64,000 nucleotides of DNA from Methanolobus sediminis (lineage in GTDB: Archaea > Halobacteriota > Methanosarcinia > Methanosarcinales > Methanosarcinaceae), in the NCBI RefSeq assembly GCF_031312595.1, contig NZ_CP133592.1:1302001-1366000 (forward strand), written 5' to 3'. This document shows, piece by piece, positions 1 to 9,250 of the stretch; the first letter of the stretch is position 1, and each line of letters begins with the position of its first letter. The notes beneath the pieces were generated by a model. The model ran no database searches. It saw nothing but the letters and a program-made list of their open reading frames with translations, and was not told the DNA's origin. A program made the translations under genes and the position numbers.

Positions 1-405
1 GATTTTGCCAAAACGGATGAAGCACTTAGGATACGCTCCGTTGACGGCAGGTCGGTCATGACCTACAAAGGCAAAAAACTGGATACTCTTTCCAAAACAA
101 GAGAGGAATTCGAGACCGAGGTAGACGGTGGAACAACCCGAAGCATCCTGCTTGCGCTCGGATTCTACGAATCCGGTGTTGTGAAGAAGACAAGAGATGT
201 CTACAAGTACAAGTATATGACCATCTGCCTTGACAAAGTCAATGGACTTGGCGAATTCATGGAAGTAGAGATCGGTGCAGAATCTGATATCGAAACCCAC
301 CGAAAGAAGATATTCTCATTTTTGGAGAAGTTTGGAATTGGAGAAGAGGATTCCATCAGGACATCTTATCTTGAAATGGTTTTGGAAAAAACTCCCCTAA
401 AGTAG
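1..405 (+). CDS. CYTH-domain protein (class IV adenylate cyclase-like), 5' end cut by window edge
   Basis: The frame is open from the first base, so the gene begins outside the window; an internal Met lies at 58. The first visible residues contain DEALRIR, a hallmark of the CYTH fold (class IV adenylate cyclase and thiamine-triphosphatase families), followed by a YKG(K) strand and a conserved GEFMEVEI acidic strand. These charged strands line the triphosphate- and metal-binding tunnel in the family. Archaeal members are often named CyaB, but the substrate in methanogens is not settled and cannot be told from the sequence. The gene ends in TAG, which matters in a pyrrolysine-decoding organism. 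The next gene is convergent. Confidence 0.8.
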   Translation, partial: DFAKTDEALRIRSVDGRSVMTYKGKKLDTLSKTREEFETEVDGGTTRSILLALGFYESGVVKKTRDVYKYKYMTICLDKVNGLGEFMEVEIGAESDIETHRKKIFSFLEKFGIGEEDSIRTSYLEMVLEKTPLK

Positions 406-438
406 CTACATTTATACCAACAATTTAAGGGTAAGTTG

Positions 439-1110
439 CTAGTTCAATGTAAGCACTTTATCTCTTATAAAACTCAAAAACTCTAGTATTTCTTTGTCAT
501 TCAAATCATTGAATTCCTCGTTCCCATGTGCTGCGAGTGAGCCGATCTTATAGTTTGCTCTAAGACTTATCTCAAAAGGGTGATTAATTAGGTTTTCTTG
601 CCGAAGTGCAATTATTATTTGATCAAATTTTTGGGTGAATTCAACATTATTTTTCTTTGCAAATTCTTTTATCGTAGTTTCTAAAACAACTCTTCCATAT
701 ATCCCAGCAGCTAACAAAAGCCCTTTATCATGAAACTCAAATGCCTGAGTTAGCATGTCACTAAAAACCAATAGTTCTCTTTGATAAAACTGATCATCTG
801 TTAAACCCGATTTCAGTGCATCAAGTACAGCTTCGAGTAATCCAATTTTTCTTCGTACATATCGCCTATAATAACTATACTCACTCTCAAATTCGCCAAT
901 TTTTACTTTTATTTGATCGTAATCAGTATAAAAATGAGAGTCCTCTCCAAAGCGTATTAACAATATATTTTTAGCGGCAGAATTAAAACAGACTATGTCT
1001 CTTTGATACTCATTGTCCCAATAACTGCCTCCTGTGCCTAGTTTATGGATCATAGAATATCCGTGACGGATAATTTCCGCCAATTTAGTACAAATCAATT
1101 CATCACTCAT
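439..1110 (-). CDS. Hypothetical protein, DUF4145/HEPN-like helical
   Basis: A 223-residue soluble, mostly helical protein that I cannot assign firmly. The segment around residues 130-150 (LLLAAGIYGRVVLETTIKE) and the C-terminal GSLAAHGNEEF pattern resemble DUF4145-type HEPN-like domains, which often sit in defence or accessory loci. Base composition is more AT-rich than the neighbouring metG. A GGGAAGG Shine-Dalgarno lies just before the ATG. A perfect 14-nt palindrome covers the leader and could be an operator. The stop codon is TAG; read-through would add about eight codons before TAA. Together with the decayed kinase fragment next to it, this suggests a variable spot. Confidence 0.6.
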   Translation of the reverse strand: MSDELICTKLAEIIRHGYSMIHKLGTGGSYWDNEYQRDIVCFNSAAKNILLIRFGEDSHFYTDYDQIKVKIGEFESEYSYYRRYVRRKIGLLEAVLDALKSGLTDDQFYQRELLVFSDMLTQAFEFHDKGLLLAAGIYGRVVLETTIKEFAKKNNVEFTQKFDQIIIALRQENLINHPFEISLRANYKIGSLAAHGNEEFNDLNDKEILEFLSFIRDKVLTLN

Positions 1111-1123
1111 CTTACCTTCCCAG

Positions 1124-1137
1124 TAGACATATGTCTA
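1124..1137. promoter_or_regulatory. 14-nt perfect palindrome in leader of the hypothetical gene
   Basis: TAGACATATGTCTA reads the same on both strands and lies 14 nt upstream of the minus-strand start codon at 1110, just upstream of the Shine-Dalgarno. A dimeric repressor site, possibly autoregulatory, is an inference. A chance AT-rich palindrome is possible. Confidence 0.35.
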
Positions 1138-1278
1138 TCTTGATATTCATTATACTCACTTTACTATATAGTAGTACCCAAAACAAAGAAAATAAGATGA
1201 GTAACTATAGAACATCTTAATCGTTTAACATAGATGAAAATAAGAACAGTTTTTGACAAATATTTTCTTAAAAACCTA

Positions 1279-1413
1279 TCATTCATTCTCATCAACAGGA
1301 ATCTCGAAACAGAATCAAGAGCCTCCCCACAGTTTACTTTCCACCCAGACCCTGCCATCGTGCATTTCAACGAACTTCTTTACAAGAGCAAGATTCCTTT
1401 TTTCCATTTCCAT
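1279..1413 (-). pseudogene. Remnant of a sensor histidine kinase C-terminus
   Basis: The minus-strand frame reads NLALVKKFVEMHDGRVWVES, then WGGS, a TGA stop (1315-1317), FCFEIPVDENE and a second stop. This matches the end of a HATPase_c domain (GLALVKKFVEMHGG-x-IWVES...GKGS-x-F-x-F-x-IP), where family members continue without a stop. Everything upstream (dimerization helix, N box, most of the G boxes) is missing and one in-frame stop interrupts the last strand, so this is a decayed fragment and not a functional gene. Confidence 0.7.
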
Positions 1414-1451
1414 TTTGGTGACCTCAAGTAACCAATACAAATATAAAAAGA

Positions 1452-1495
1452 AGCAAAATCAAAATAAAAAACTTAAACGGGTGCAGGATGCACCC
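1452..1495 (-). terminator. Intrinsic-type terminator of metG
   Basis: The 7-bp stem GGGTGCA/TGCACCC with a 3-nt loop (1479-1495) is followed on the minus strand by a T-rich run with TTTTTT. It starts about 15 nt after the metG stop. Confidence 0.6.
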
Positions 1496-1510
1496 TACAA
1501 AAAAACAAAA

Positions 1511-3550
1511 TTATCTGATGCAGGAACCTGGTCCCATTTCCTTATCAGTTGTCAGAAGAGAAACTCTCTCACCGGCATCTGCTGCAAGGAGCATTCCCTG
1601 TGACTCAACACCACAGAGCTTTACAGGTTTCAGGTTTACAAGCACATTCACGACCTTACCTATCATCTCTTCAGGCTCGTAGTGCTCTGCAAGACCTGCA
1701 ACTACCTGTCTTGGCTCCTCATCTCCGATATCAACCTGGAGACGCAGGAGTTTCTTTGATTTCTTGATCTTCTCAGCGGTAACGATCTTACCAACCCTGA
1801 TATCAAGTTTTGCAAAATCATCATATTCTATTTCGTCTTTGTATTCCATTATTTCTACTTCCTTTATGCCTGCTTCCTTTGCCATTGCAGCCTTTACACG
1901 TTTTGATGATATTGCTTCCATCTGTGCGATCTTGTCATCCTCAAGCTTTGTGAACAGGATCTCCGGTACATCAAGTTTTGTTCCGCTTACAACAGGAACT
2001 GTCGCTTCTTCGTATGTAACTTCATGGACATCTGAATCCATGCCGATCTGCTTCCATGCAACTTCCATGCTGCCTGGTGTCATTGGTTCGAACAGCAGGA
2101 TAAGTGCCTTGGCAAGTTGTATGCAGTTCTTTACAACCTTTCCGCAGGCGTCCTTATCTTCTTTGATGAGCTTCCAGGGTTCATTTGACTGGAAGTATGA
2201 ATTTCCGTATGATGCAAGAGCCATTGCAGTATCAGCAGCTTTCTTGAACTCATACTCGGAGTTTGCCCTGACAACCTCTTCAATTGTTGAATTGATCTTC
2301 TCTATGACCTCAGGGTCAATATCTCCCTCAGGGATCTCGCCGAAGTTCTTGAAAGCAAAGAGCAGGTTCCTGTACAGGAAATTACCCAATACACCAACAA
2401 GCTCGGTATTTATCTTATCCTGGAATATCTTCCATGAGAAGTTGACTTCCTTGGTGTGTGAAGTATAGCTTACAAGATAGTACCTGAGCAGATCCGGGTG
2501 GAAGCCATGGTCAAGATAATCTTCCTCAACCCATACAACATATCCACGGCTCTTGGAGAATGTCTTGTCCTCAATTTTCAGCATACCTGAAGCAACAACT
2601 GCAGATGGCTGACTGTAGTCCGCTCCTTTGAGCATTGCAGGCCAGAAAATACAGTGGTGATAGATGATGTCTCCACCAATGAAGTGGACGATCGGACAAT
2701 CTCCTCTCCAGAACTTTTCCCAGTCGCCACCAGTTGCTTCTGCCCACTCTTCTGTGAAAGCCATGTAACCAATTGGAGCATCAACCCAGACGTAAACCAC
2801 AAGATCATCGTGTCCAGGGAATCTTATACCCCATTCAAGATTCCTTGTGATACACCAGTCAGTAAGCTCCTGTTTTATCCAGCCCATTGCATAGTTACGT
2901 GCGTTCAGTGTGCCGCCAAGGTTCTCAAGGTGTTCCATGAGGAAGTCCTTGAATTCGGAAAGCTTGAAGAAAAAGTGTTCCTGTTCCTTATATTCAGCAG
3001 GGCCTTTACAAATAGTACAGGTGGGTTCCTTAAGCTCTCCAGGTTCCAGGTGTTTTCCACAACCCTGGTCACACTCGTCTCCACGTGCTTTTTCACCACA
3101 GTGAGGACATGTTCCTGCAACATACCTGTCTGGGAGGAAACGGTCACATTGAGGACAGTAAGCTATCTCGATTACCTTTGGATAAACATATCCTTTCTCA
3201 ATAAGCTTGTCAACAATCTCGGTTGTTCGGTTGTGGTTCTCTTCATCATCGGTTGTTCCGAATGCATCAAAGTTCACACCCATCTTCTTGAAGACTTCAT
3301 CAAAATGTGTATGGTACTGCTGCACAAGTTCCTTGGGTGTTGTACCAAGTTCCTCGGCATTTACCACGATAGGAGTACCATGGGTATCGGAACCACAGAC
3401 AAATGTTGTTTCCTGTGAGTTCTTCTGGAGAGACCTCACAAAAATATCTGCGGGAATGTATGTTCTAAGGTGCCCCACATGCGCTTTTCCGTTCGCATAC
3501 GGAAGACCACATGTCACAAGCACGGGTTTATCAGAAGGAATGTTTGACAT
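1511..3550 (-). CDS. metG: Methionyl-tRNA synthetase
   Basis: Charges tRNA-Met with methionine in the cytoplasm. At 679 residues it matches the long form with a fused C-terminal tRNA-binding domain. The class I signature HVGH is at residues 24-27, after PYANGKA. Cysteine pairs from about residue 130 to 180 (CPQC, CPHC, CDQGC, CTIC) form the zinc knuckles. The KMSKS loop appears as TFSKSRG near residue 330. From about residue 575 an EMAP/Trbp111-type OB domain begins ([13 protein letters not shown]). A GGAG Shine-Dalgarno precedes the ATG. It is a single-gene unit ending in a hairpin terminator. Confidence 0.97.
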   Translation of the reverse strand: MSNIPSDKPVLVTCGLPYANGKAHVGHLRTYIPADIFVRSLQKNSQETTFVCGSDTHGTPIVVNAEELGTTPKELVQQYHTHFDEVFKKMGVNFDAFGTTDDEENHNRTTEIVDKLIEKGYVYPKVIEIAYCPQCDRFLPDRYVAGTCPHCGEKARGDECDQGCGKHLEPGELKEPTCTICKGPAEYKEQEHFFFKLSEFKDFLMEHLENLGGTLNARNYAMGWIKQELTDWCITRNLEWGIRFPGHDDLVVYVWVDAPIGYMAFTEEWAEATGGDWEKFWRGDCPIVHFIGGDIIYHHCIFWPAMLKGADYSQPSAVVASGMLKIEDKTFSKSRGYVVWVEEDYLDHGFHPDLLRYYLVSYTSHTKEVNFSWKIFQDKINTELVGVLGNFLYRNLLFAFKNFGEIPEGDIDPEVIEKINSTIEEVVRANSEYEFKKAADTAMALASYGNSYFQSNEPWKLIKEDKDACGKVVKNCIQLAKALILLFEPMTPGSMEVAWKQIGMDSDVHEVTYEEATVPVVSGTKLDVPEILFTKLEDDKIAQMEAISSKRVKAAMAKEAGIKEVEIMEYKDEIEYDDFAKLDIRVGKIVTAEKIKKSKKLLRLQVDIGDEEPRQVVAGLAEHYEPEEMIGKVVNVLVNLKPVKLCGVESQGMLLAADAGERVSLLTTDKEMGPGSCIR

Positions 3551-3687
3551 TTAATTTCTCCACTAAAAATATGATCGATATATACTGTGTTGCATTGCGT
3601 GCAATTATAAAATATATTCGCTCGCAGGGCATAAGGCAAGGTTTTTGAATGTGCAAATACATTTTAGATGAGGGATGGAGCGAATAG

Positions 3688-4917
3688 ATGAACGGAGATA
3701 ATTCAGAAAAAAACACAGAGGATGATAGCGAATATCATCTTTACCCGTATAGTTATGATAAAAACGAGAGGGACGAGGTCCAGACCAGCGTCGTATCCGA
3801 AGAGGATTCACCTGTTATAGCCGAAGTTTCTGAACCTGTTCAGGAAGAAGTCGTAAACCAGGTAGATAAGGGTACTTTAAACGACACTGAGAGTGGTGAA
3901 CCTGTAAATGCTGCTCCTGAAACACCTGTCAGGGAAACAAAAGCAGAACCTGCAACGAGAGTCGGAACAGGTTATTATGATCCACCCCGTGAAACTCCTG
4001 TCGTTAAAAAGAAAAAAAGCCGCAAATGGCAGTATATTGCCATTGTACTGGTTCTCCTATTCGTTATCGGTATAGGTTTTGCAGCTATTTACCAGTCATT
4101 CAACGGCAATCTTTACTCTTCAAACGATAAGATCGCTGTAATTTACATAGAAGGAACCATGGTTACAAGCAGTGTACCTGGTGGACTTGGTTACGCAAGC
4201 TCCGAAGAGATCTCTGATAATATCAGAAAAGCCCTGAAGGATGAAGATGTGAAAGCCATAGTATTGAGAATCAACAGTGGTGGAGGATCTTCAACAGCTG
4301 GTGAAGAGGCATATGAAGAAGTTAAAAAAGCAAGTGAAAGCGGCGTACCTGTTGTAGTTTCAATGGGAAGCACAGCGGCAAGCGCAGCCTACCACCTTTC
4401 ATCACCAGCAGACCTGATAGTTGCTAACCCGTCAACAATGACCGGAAGCATAGGTACTATATGGCAATTCCAGAACCTGTCAGAATACTATGACAAGGAA
4501 GGTGTGGAATATTATATTGTAAAATCCGGTGAGTTCAAGGACATGGGAAATGCTGCAAGAGGACTTTCTGACGATGAGAAGGAATACGCCAACAAGGTTG
4601 TAGCAGAAGTTTACAGCAATTTCGTTGCTGATGTGGCAGAAGGCAGGAATATGAGCATTAGCGAGGTGAAAAGCCTTGCAGATGGTAGGATATACACAGG
4701 AAGAGAAGCAAAGGAGCTCGGACTTGTAGATGAACTGGGTAATTTCTATGATGCCATTGACATGGCAGCAGATCTTGCAGGAATAGATGATCCAACAATA
4801 GTCTACATGAACAAGCCAACACTTTCAAGCCTGCTTTTCGGCTCTGAGTCTGACGCAGCTGAAACCGCAGAACTGGTGTATTACTACGAAGACAGCCCAT
4901 TCGGTTATTTAACCTGA
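3688..4917 (+). CDS. sppA: Signal peptide peptidase SppA (S49 family)
   Basis: Membrane-bound serine protease that degrades cleaved signal peptides. The first 110 residues are an acidic, low-complexity cytoplasmic stretch ending in a KKKK cluster. One membrane segment follows (about 114-135), then the S49 domain. The likely catalytic Ser232 lies in STAASAAY and Lys284 in SGEFKDMG; the 52-residue spacing equals that of the Bacillus SppA Ser-Lys dyad. The S49 signature YTGREAKELGLVDELG is near residue 340. The length (409) is longer than single-domain SppA because of the N-terminal extension. A GGAG site precedes the start. Confidence 0.92.
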   Translation: MNGDNSEKNTEDDSEYHLYPYSYDKNERDEVQTSVVSEEDSPVIAEVSEPVQEEVVNQVDKGTLNDTESGEPVNAAPETPVRETKAEPATRVGTGYYDPPRETPVVKKKKSRKWQYIAIVLVLLFVIGIGFAAIYQSFNGNLYSSNDKIAVIYIEGTMVTSSVPGGLGYASSEEISDNIRKALKDEDVKAIVLRINSGGGSSTAGEEAYEEVKKASESGVPVVVSMGSTAASAAYHLSSPADLIVANPSTMTGSIGTIWQFQNLSEYYDKEGVEYYIVKSGEFKDMGNAARGLSDDEKEYANKVVAEVYSNFVADVAEGRNMSISEVKSLADGRIYTGREAKELGLVDELGNFYDAIDMAADLAGIDDPTIVYMNKPTLSSLLFGSESDAAETAELVYYYEDSPFGYLT

Positions 4918-4922
4918 TGTAA

Positions 4923-5405
4923 ATGCCCTTCACACCTTTTCATTTAGGACCAGCCTTTCTTCTCGGAGAAGTCTTTGAGAAAAAGGTCAATCTTTTTTCT
5001 ATTTTGATTGGAAGTATCATAATTGATGTTCGTGCAACCTACTGTCTGTTTGCAGGCTGTCGTCCTTTGCACGGCCCACTTCATACATTTCTGGCTGCAA
5101 CTATCGTAGGACTACTACTTGCATGGCTCATTTATTCTCAAAGAACGTGGTTGCAGAAAGTTAGTGATATACTGAGAGTTGAACAGAGTTACTCATTTAA
5201 TTCAATCATAATTGGTTCAATTATCGGAACCTGGAGTCATGTGATTCTGGATTCACCACTGTACACGGACATCACTCCACTCTGGCCTCTATCAGCCAAT
5301 CCATTACTCTGGATTTTGAGTTCCGGAACAATATATGCACTATGTGCTGTCTCATTTTTACCTGCAATTGCAATATTCATTCACAGATACAGAAATCGAG
5401 TTTAG
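4923..5405 (+). CDS. Membrane protein with His motifs, DUF457/YbcI-like
   Basis: A 160-residue protein with about four hydrophobic segments. It starts five bases after the sppA stop, so the two genes are probably co-transcribed. Conserved-looking histidine motifs (MPFTPFHLGPA at the N-terminus, HGPLHTF in the first half, SHVILDSPLY in the second) are typical of the membrane-bound, presumed metal-dependent hydrolase families around DUF457 and DUF4184. No substrate is known for these. The stop codon is TAG; read-through would run about 40 codons into the next gene's leader, so termination at UAG is expected. Confidence 0.65.
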   Translation: MPFTPFHLGPAFLLGEVFEKKVNLFSILIGSIIIDVRATYCLFAGCRPLHGPLHTFLAATIVGLLLAWLIYSQRTWLQKVSDILRVEQSYSFNSIIIGSIIGTWSHVILDSPLYTDITPLWPLSANPLLWILSSGTIYALCAVSFLPAIAIFIHRYRNRV

Positions 5406-5497
5406 ATAGCTTATACAAAACTCCTTACAAAAAGTATAAGTCAATTTGAGCCAGACTTATACTATAAAATAAAAGTTATTTCGAGAGGGAGTTACCA

Positions 5498-6721
5498 ATG
5501 CTCGGGAGCAAATTTCTCAAATCCATGTTGGTTTTATTAATAATTTGTATTCTATGCACATCATGTCCTGCTTTTGGTCTTGAGCAGGTAAGGACTGACA
5601 AACTCGACATACTTGCAGCAGAGGTCTCACCTCAACCAGTAAGACCTGGAGAAGAACTGCTTGTAAAAGTGAGTGTTGCAAACTATGACGATACAACTGT
5701 CAGCAATATCATTCTTGATGTCGAAAACCAGTTTCCTCTCATTCTCAGGTTCTCTGAAAAAGAGTATGGTGTAAAGAGCATTTCCAATAGCAGTTTCAGA
5801 ATAGATAGGATCAGCTCAAACGGAAATGTTGAGATCAATTACAATTTCCTCATCGACCCTGAAGCAAGGACCGGAACATATCATGTTACGTTCAAACTCT
5901 CAGATGGAAATGATGTTTTTGTCACAAGGACAATCTCCATCGAAGTAGAGGGCACACCTGAAATTGCCCTCATGAACTCTTCCTTCTCAAAGACAGGAAT
6001 CTCTCCCGGAGATGACTTCATCCTATACACTACCGTTGCAAGTGTCGGAAGTGGAAATGCCAAGAACATAAAAATTAGCCTGCAAATTGAAGATGTACCG
6101 GGTCTTGTCGCTGTTAACGATAACAGTGCCTTCATTCACACGCTCGATGCAGGGGAAGAAAAAGAGATAGCATTTGAGCTAAGTCTTGGAAAAGATGCTG
6201 AAATTACATCATACAATATCCCTATTTCTATAAGGGCGGTTGATGATACTGAAAGTTTGAATATAAGTTCAGTGGAGACAATCGGTTTTGATGCTAAAGG
6301 CAAAGCAAAGATCGATATTGCAAATGTCAAAAATAGTCCTACAATGCCTGTAAAAGGAGAGGAACTAACCCAGATAATCAGAATAGAGAATGTAGGTGAA
6401 GGCGAAGCGAGATCTGTTAAGGTCAGCCTTGTGGGACTTGACATGTCAGGAACAAAAGAAGCCTTCATCGGAAAACTTGATGCAGATGATGATGCCCCTG
6501 CAACTTTTTCATTTATCCCGGGCAAGAGCGGTGATCAGGATTACACGGCCTTAATCGAATATGAAGATGACTTTGGGAATCACACCGTAGAACAGAAACT
6601 CACCATGAATGTAACAGGCACTTCTCCATATCGAATATTGCTGGTGATAATTGTGCTGCTGGCTCTTGGATATGTAGCCTATACTTTCAAGGACCGTCTC
6701 AAATTTAAGAAACCGGAATGA
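5498..6721 (+). CDS. COG1361-type exported surface protein, membrane-anchored
   Basis: A 407-residue secreted protein: N-terminal signal sequence (about residues 8-28, with Cys residues that could allow lipid attachment), three or more immunoglobulin-like beta modules of the CARDB/COG1361 type with repeated NVG-like turns (ASVGSGNAKNIKI, ENVGEGEARSVKV), and a C-terminal membrane helix ending in a basic tail. It opens a three-gene operon with an FtsX/MacB-like permease and its ATPase. The genes are separated by 7 bases and then overlap. In archaea such trios are common; the exported protein probably acts as the extracellular part or substrate-binding arm of the ABC system. GGGAG precedes the ATG. 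Confidence 0.75.
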   Translation: MLGSKFLKSMLVLLIICILCTSCPAFGLEQVRTDKLDILAAEVSPQPVRPGEELLVKVSVANYDDTTVSNIILDVENQFPLILRFSEKEYGVKSISNSSFRIDRISSNGNVEINYNFLIDPEARTGTYHVTFKLSDGNDVFVTRTISIEVEGTPEIALMNSSFSKTGISPGDDFILYTTVASVGSGNAKNIKISLQIEDVPGLVAVNDNSAFIHTLDAGEEKEIAFELSLGKDAEITSYNIPISIRAVDDTESLNISSVETIGFDAKGKAKIDIANVKNSPTMPVKGEELTQIIRIENVGEGEARSVKVSLVGLDMSGTKEAFIGKLDADDDAPATFSFIPGKSGDQDYTALIEYEDDFGNHTVEQKLTMNVTGTSPYRILLVIIVLLALGYVAYTFKDRLKFKKPE

Positions 6722-6728
6722 GTAGAAC

Positions 6729-7931
6729 ATGTTTGAAAAAGCAAAGGTCTCATTTTTCCTTGCATCAAAATCTATACTCAGAGGAAATAGAGGAATCGCT
6801 TTTTTCACTATCATAGTCCTGACACTGGTGTATATTCAACTTGTTTTCTTTTCCAGTGTCATAGGCGGTGTGACACTGAAATTCAACGATGTGCTTGTGG
6901 ACTACCAGACAGGAAACATCGTTATTGAGCCTGCACAGGATGAAGCCTACATAACAAATGTCGATGCCCTGAGCAAAAAGATAGAACACATACCTGAAGT
7001 CATGGGCGTTTCTCCCCGGCTGCGGCTGAAAACCAGCGTATCTTACAAAGAAAAAGAAGTTGGTGCCACAATCTATGGCATTGACCCACAAGAAGAGGAA
7101 CTTGTAACTGATTTCTCATCTGCTATGGTTGAAGGAGAATTCATAAGCAAGCTGGACAGGGGGGAAATAGTACTTGGCAGGGAAGTATCAGGAGGATATG
7201 GAGCAGTAATGCAGACCAGATCCCTTGAAGATGTGGAAGTTGGCGACATTGTAACTGTCCTGATAAATGGTCAGGAAATGAATTTCAGGGTCAAAGGAAT
7301 TTACAGTACTTTGTTTTTTATGTCTGATTCTTCGGCTTTTGTAAACATTGCAGACCTTGAAGAGGCACTTAATGCAGATAATAAAGCTCAGGAGATTGCT
7401 ATCAAACTTAAGGATGGATCAGATGAAGATGTTGTGATGAATGAGATCCTGTCCCTCGGAGTAAAGGAAGAAGTACGCTCGTGGACTGAATTTGCCGGCA
7501 TCCTGCAGATAATAGAAGGCACGTTATCCATGGTGAGAAATATCTTCACAGCAGTTGGTCTTATTGTTGCCTTTGTTATCATTTTCGTGGTCATTTTTGT
7601 CAACATCGTAAGCCAGAAAAGACAAATTGGTGTTCAGAAAGCCATCGGAATAGAAGAGGAAGTGATAATTGCATCCTTTGTACTGCAGGCGATGTTCTAT
7701 GCTTTTATTGCGATGGTCATTGGATATTCCCTAATGCAGTTTGTCATAACCGGATATACTCAGGCACATCCCATCAGCGCTCCAATCGGTAATGTCAGCC
7801 TTGACCTCAGCAATTCAGAAGCTGTAATTCGTGCCATGATGCTCTTCATAGCAGCAGTACTTGGCTCCTTGATACCATCCTACCAGATGACAAAAAGAAG
7901 TCTTCTCGACCTTATATGGAGTTCTAACTGA
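6729..7931 (+). CDS. ABC transporter permease, FtsX/MacB family
   Basis: A 400-residue membrane protein with the MacB/LolC layout: one N-terminal membrane helix (about 20-42), a large extracytoplasmic domain to about residue 270, then three helices in the FtsX domain, ending with PSYQMTKRSLLDLIW. The segment SQKRQIGVQKAIGIEEEVI is the coupling-helix motif of the family (RxxEIGxxKAxG). These permeases do mechanotransmission or extrude lipoproteins and peptides rather than pumping small solutes. Its stop overlaps the start of the ATPase gene by one base. Confidence 0.88.
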   Translation: MFEKAKVSFFLASKSILRGNRGIAFFTIIVLTLVYIQLVFFSSVIGGVTLKFNDVLVDYQTGNIVIEPAQDEAYITNVDALSKKIEHIPEVMGVSPRLRLKTSVSYKEKEVGATIYGIDPQEEELVTDFSSAMVEGEFISKLDRGEIVLGREVSGGYGAVMQTRSLEDVEVGDIVTVLINGQEMNFRVKGIYSTLFFMSDSSAFVNIADLEEALNADNKAQEIAIKLKDGSDEDVVMNEILSLGVKEEVRSWTEFAGILQIIEGTLSMVRNIFTAVGLIVAFVIIFVVIFVNIVSQKRQIGVQKAIGIEEEVIIASFVLQAMFYAFIAMVIGYSLMQFVITGYTQAHPISAPIGNVSLDLSNSEAVIRAMMLFIAAVLGSLIPSYQMTKRSLLDLIWSSN

Positions 7932-8596
7932 TGATTGAGGCTAAAGATATCAAAAGAACTTTCCTGATGGGAAAAGTGGAAGTACAGGCCTTGAAAGGTG
8001 TCAGTCTGAACATTGAGAAAGGAGAATTTATTGCCATTGTTGGCCCAAGTGGTAGCGGCAAGACAACAATGCTCAACCAGCTTGGAATTCTTGATACACC
8101 CACATCAGGAGAGATCATTATTGACTCTACAAACATATCGGAACTTACCGACAGGGAGAAGATCAGATTCCGGCTCAATAACCTTGGATATGTGTTCCAG
8201 GATTATGCGCTCATTCCCACTCTTACAGGTCTTGAAAATGTGTATCTTCCACTGATGATGCAGGGTCATCCACAAAAAGAGCTGGAAGAAAAGGCAACGA
8301 ATATACTGGAAGCCGTGAGCCTTGCAGATAGAATGCATCATCTCCCATCTGAAATGAGCGGTGGGCAGCAGCAAAGAGTTTCGATTGCAAGAGCACTGGT
8401 GCATGAGCCGAAAATCCTTTTTGCCGATGAACCATGCGCCAATCTTGACAGTACGGCATCCAGACAGGTGCTCGAGCTTTTCAGCAACTTCAACAAAAAG
8501 AACCAGCAGACCATCGTCATGGTCACCCATGAGGAGTGGCATCTGGATTATGTTGACAGGGTGATTACTCTAAAGGATGGTCTGCTTGCAGATTGA
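7931..8596 (+). CDS. ABC transporter ATPase, LolD/MacB type
   Basis: A 221-residue ATPase that powers the permease encoded just upstream. Walker A is GPSGSGKTT (about residues 39-47), the Q-loop lies in YVFQDYAL, the signature is MSGGQQQRVSIARAL, Walker B is ILFADEP with the catalytic Glu, followed by a D-loop (NLDS) and the switch His in VTHE. The length and the insertion-free core fit the LolD/MacB branch. It ends the three-gene operon. Confidence 0.93.
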   Translation: MIEAKDIKRTFLMGKVEVQALKGVSLNIEKGEFIAIVGPSGSGKTTMLNQLGILDTPTSGEIIIDSTNISELTDREKIRFRLNNLGYVFQDYALIPTLTGLENVYLPLMMQGHPQKELEEKATNILEAVSLADRMHHLPSEMSGGQQQRVSIARALVHEPKILFADEPCANLDSTASRQVLELFSNFNKKNQQTIVMVTHEEWHLDYVDRVITLKDGLLAD

Positions 8597-8623
8597 ATTG
8601 TGATGTAAAATGGAGGATAAAGC

Positions 8624-9199
8624 TCACTGCATTTTCCGACATTCCTCATGCCTGAAACAATCCACAAGATGGTCATTTACCATTCCCACAGCCTGCATGA
8701 AAGCATAGATTATCGTGGGACCCACAAAATTGAATCCTCTCTTTTTCATGTCCTTGCTTATCTTTTCAGAAAGCTCAGTTTTTGCAGGAATATCCTGCAT
8801 GGACTTCAATGAGTTTTGTATTGGTTTCCCTTCAGGCAGGAATGTCTTGAGATAAGCATCAAAAGAGCCGAACTCATTCCTGGTCTCAATGAATGCCTTT
8901 GCATTATTGACAGCAGAACGCACTTTCAGTTTGTTCCTGATGATACCCTGATCCTGCAAAAGTTCGGCAACCTTCTTTTCATCATAAGCAGCAACTTTCT
9001 CGAAATCAAAATCATCAAAGGCTTTCCTGTAATTCTCCCTTCTTTTCAGGATAGTGTCCCAGCTAAGTCCTGCCTGTGCACCCTCAAGTATCAGAAACTC
9101 AAAAAGCTTCCTGTCATCATGTTCAGGAACTCCCCATTCTGTATCATGATACTCAATTTCATGTTCGTTTGTTTCAGCCCACTCACATCTAACTTTCAT
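8624..9199 (-). CDS. tag: DNA-3-methyladenine glycosylase I
   Basis: Base-excision repair enzyme removing 3-methyladenine. The start was set at the internal ATG at 9199 (MKVRCEWAETN), giving 191 residues, close to the usual ~187 of Tag; the upstream extension is not conserved-like. Family features seen are an early Cys plus later His/Cys zinc ligands, YHDTEWGVPEHDDRKLFEFL, the GAQAGLSWDTIL helix and NFVGPTIIYAFMQAVGMVNDH near the end. It is convergent with the ABC operon and divergent from a methyltransferase gene. Confidence 0.92.
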   Translation of the reverse strand: MKVRCEWAETNEHEIEYHDTEWGVPEHDDRKLFEFLILEGAQAGLSWDTILKRRENYRKAFDDFDFEKVAAYDEKKVAELLQDQGIIRNKLKVRSAVNNAKAFIETRNEFGSFDAYLKTFLPEGKPIQNSLKSMQDIPAKTELSEKISKDMKKRGFNFVGPTIIYAFMQAVGMVNDHLVDCFRHEECRKMQ

Positions 9200-9250
9200 A
9201 TATTTCAGAGAGATATCAAAGCTTTTATAGTTTCTTTTAGAGAATCCTGT

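Noticed and set aside
1764-2468. Plus-strand 234-aa frame over metG
   Set aside because: It is the antisense shadow of metG, with Ser-rich composition typical of such frames and no own ribosome-binding site.
8816-9250. N-terminal 145-codon extension of the methyltransferase frame
   Set aside because: It lies antisense to the tag gene and shows no methyltransferase features; the homologous protein starts near 9251.
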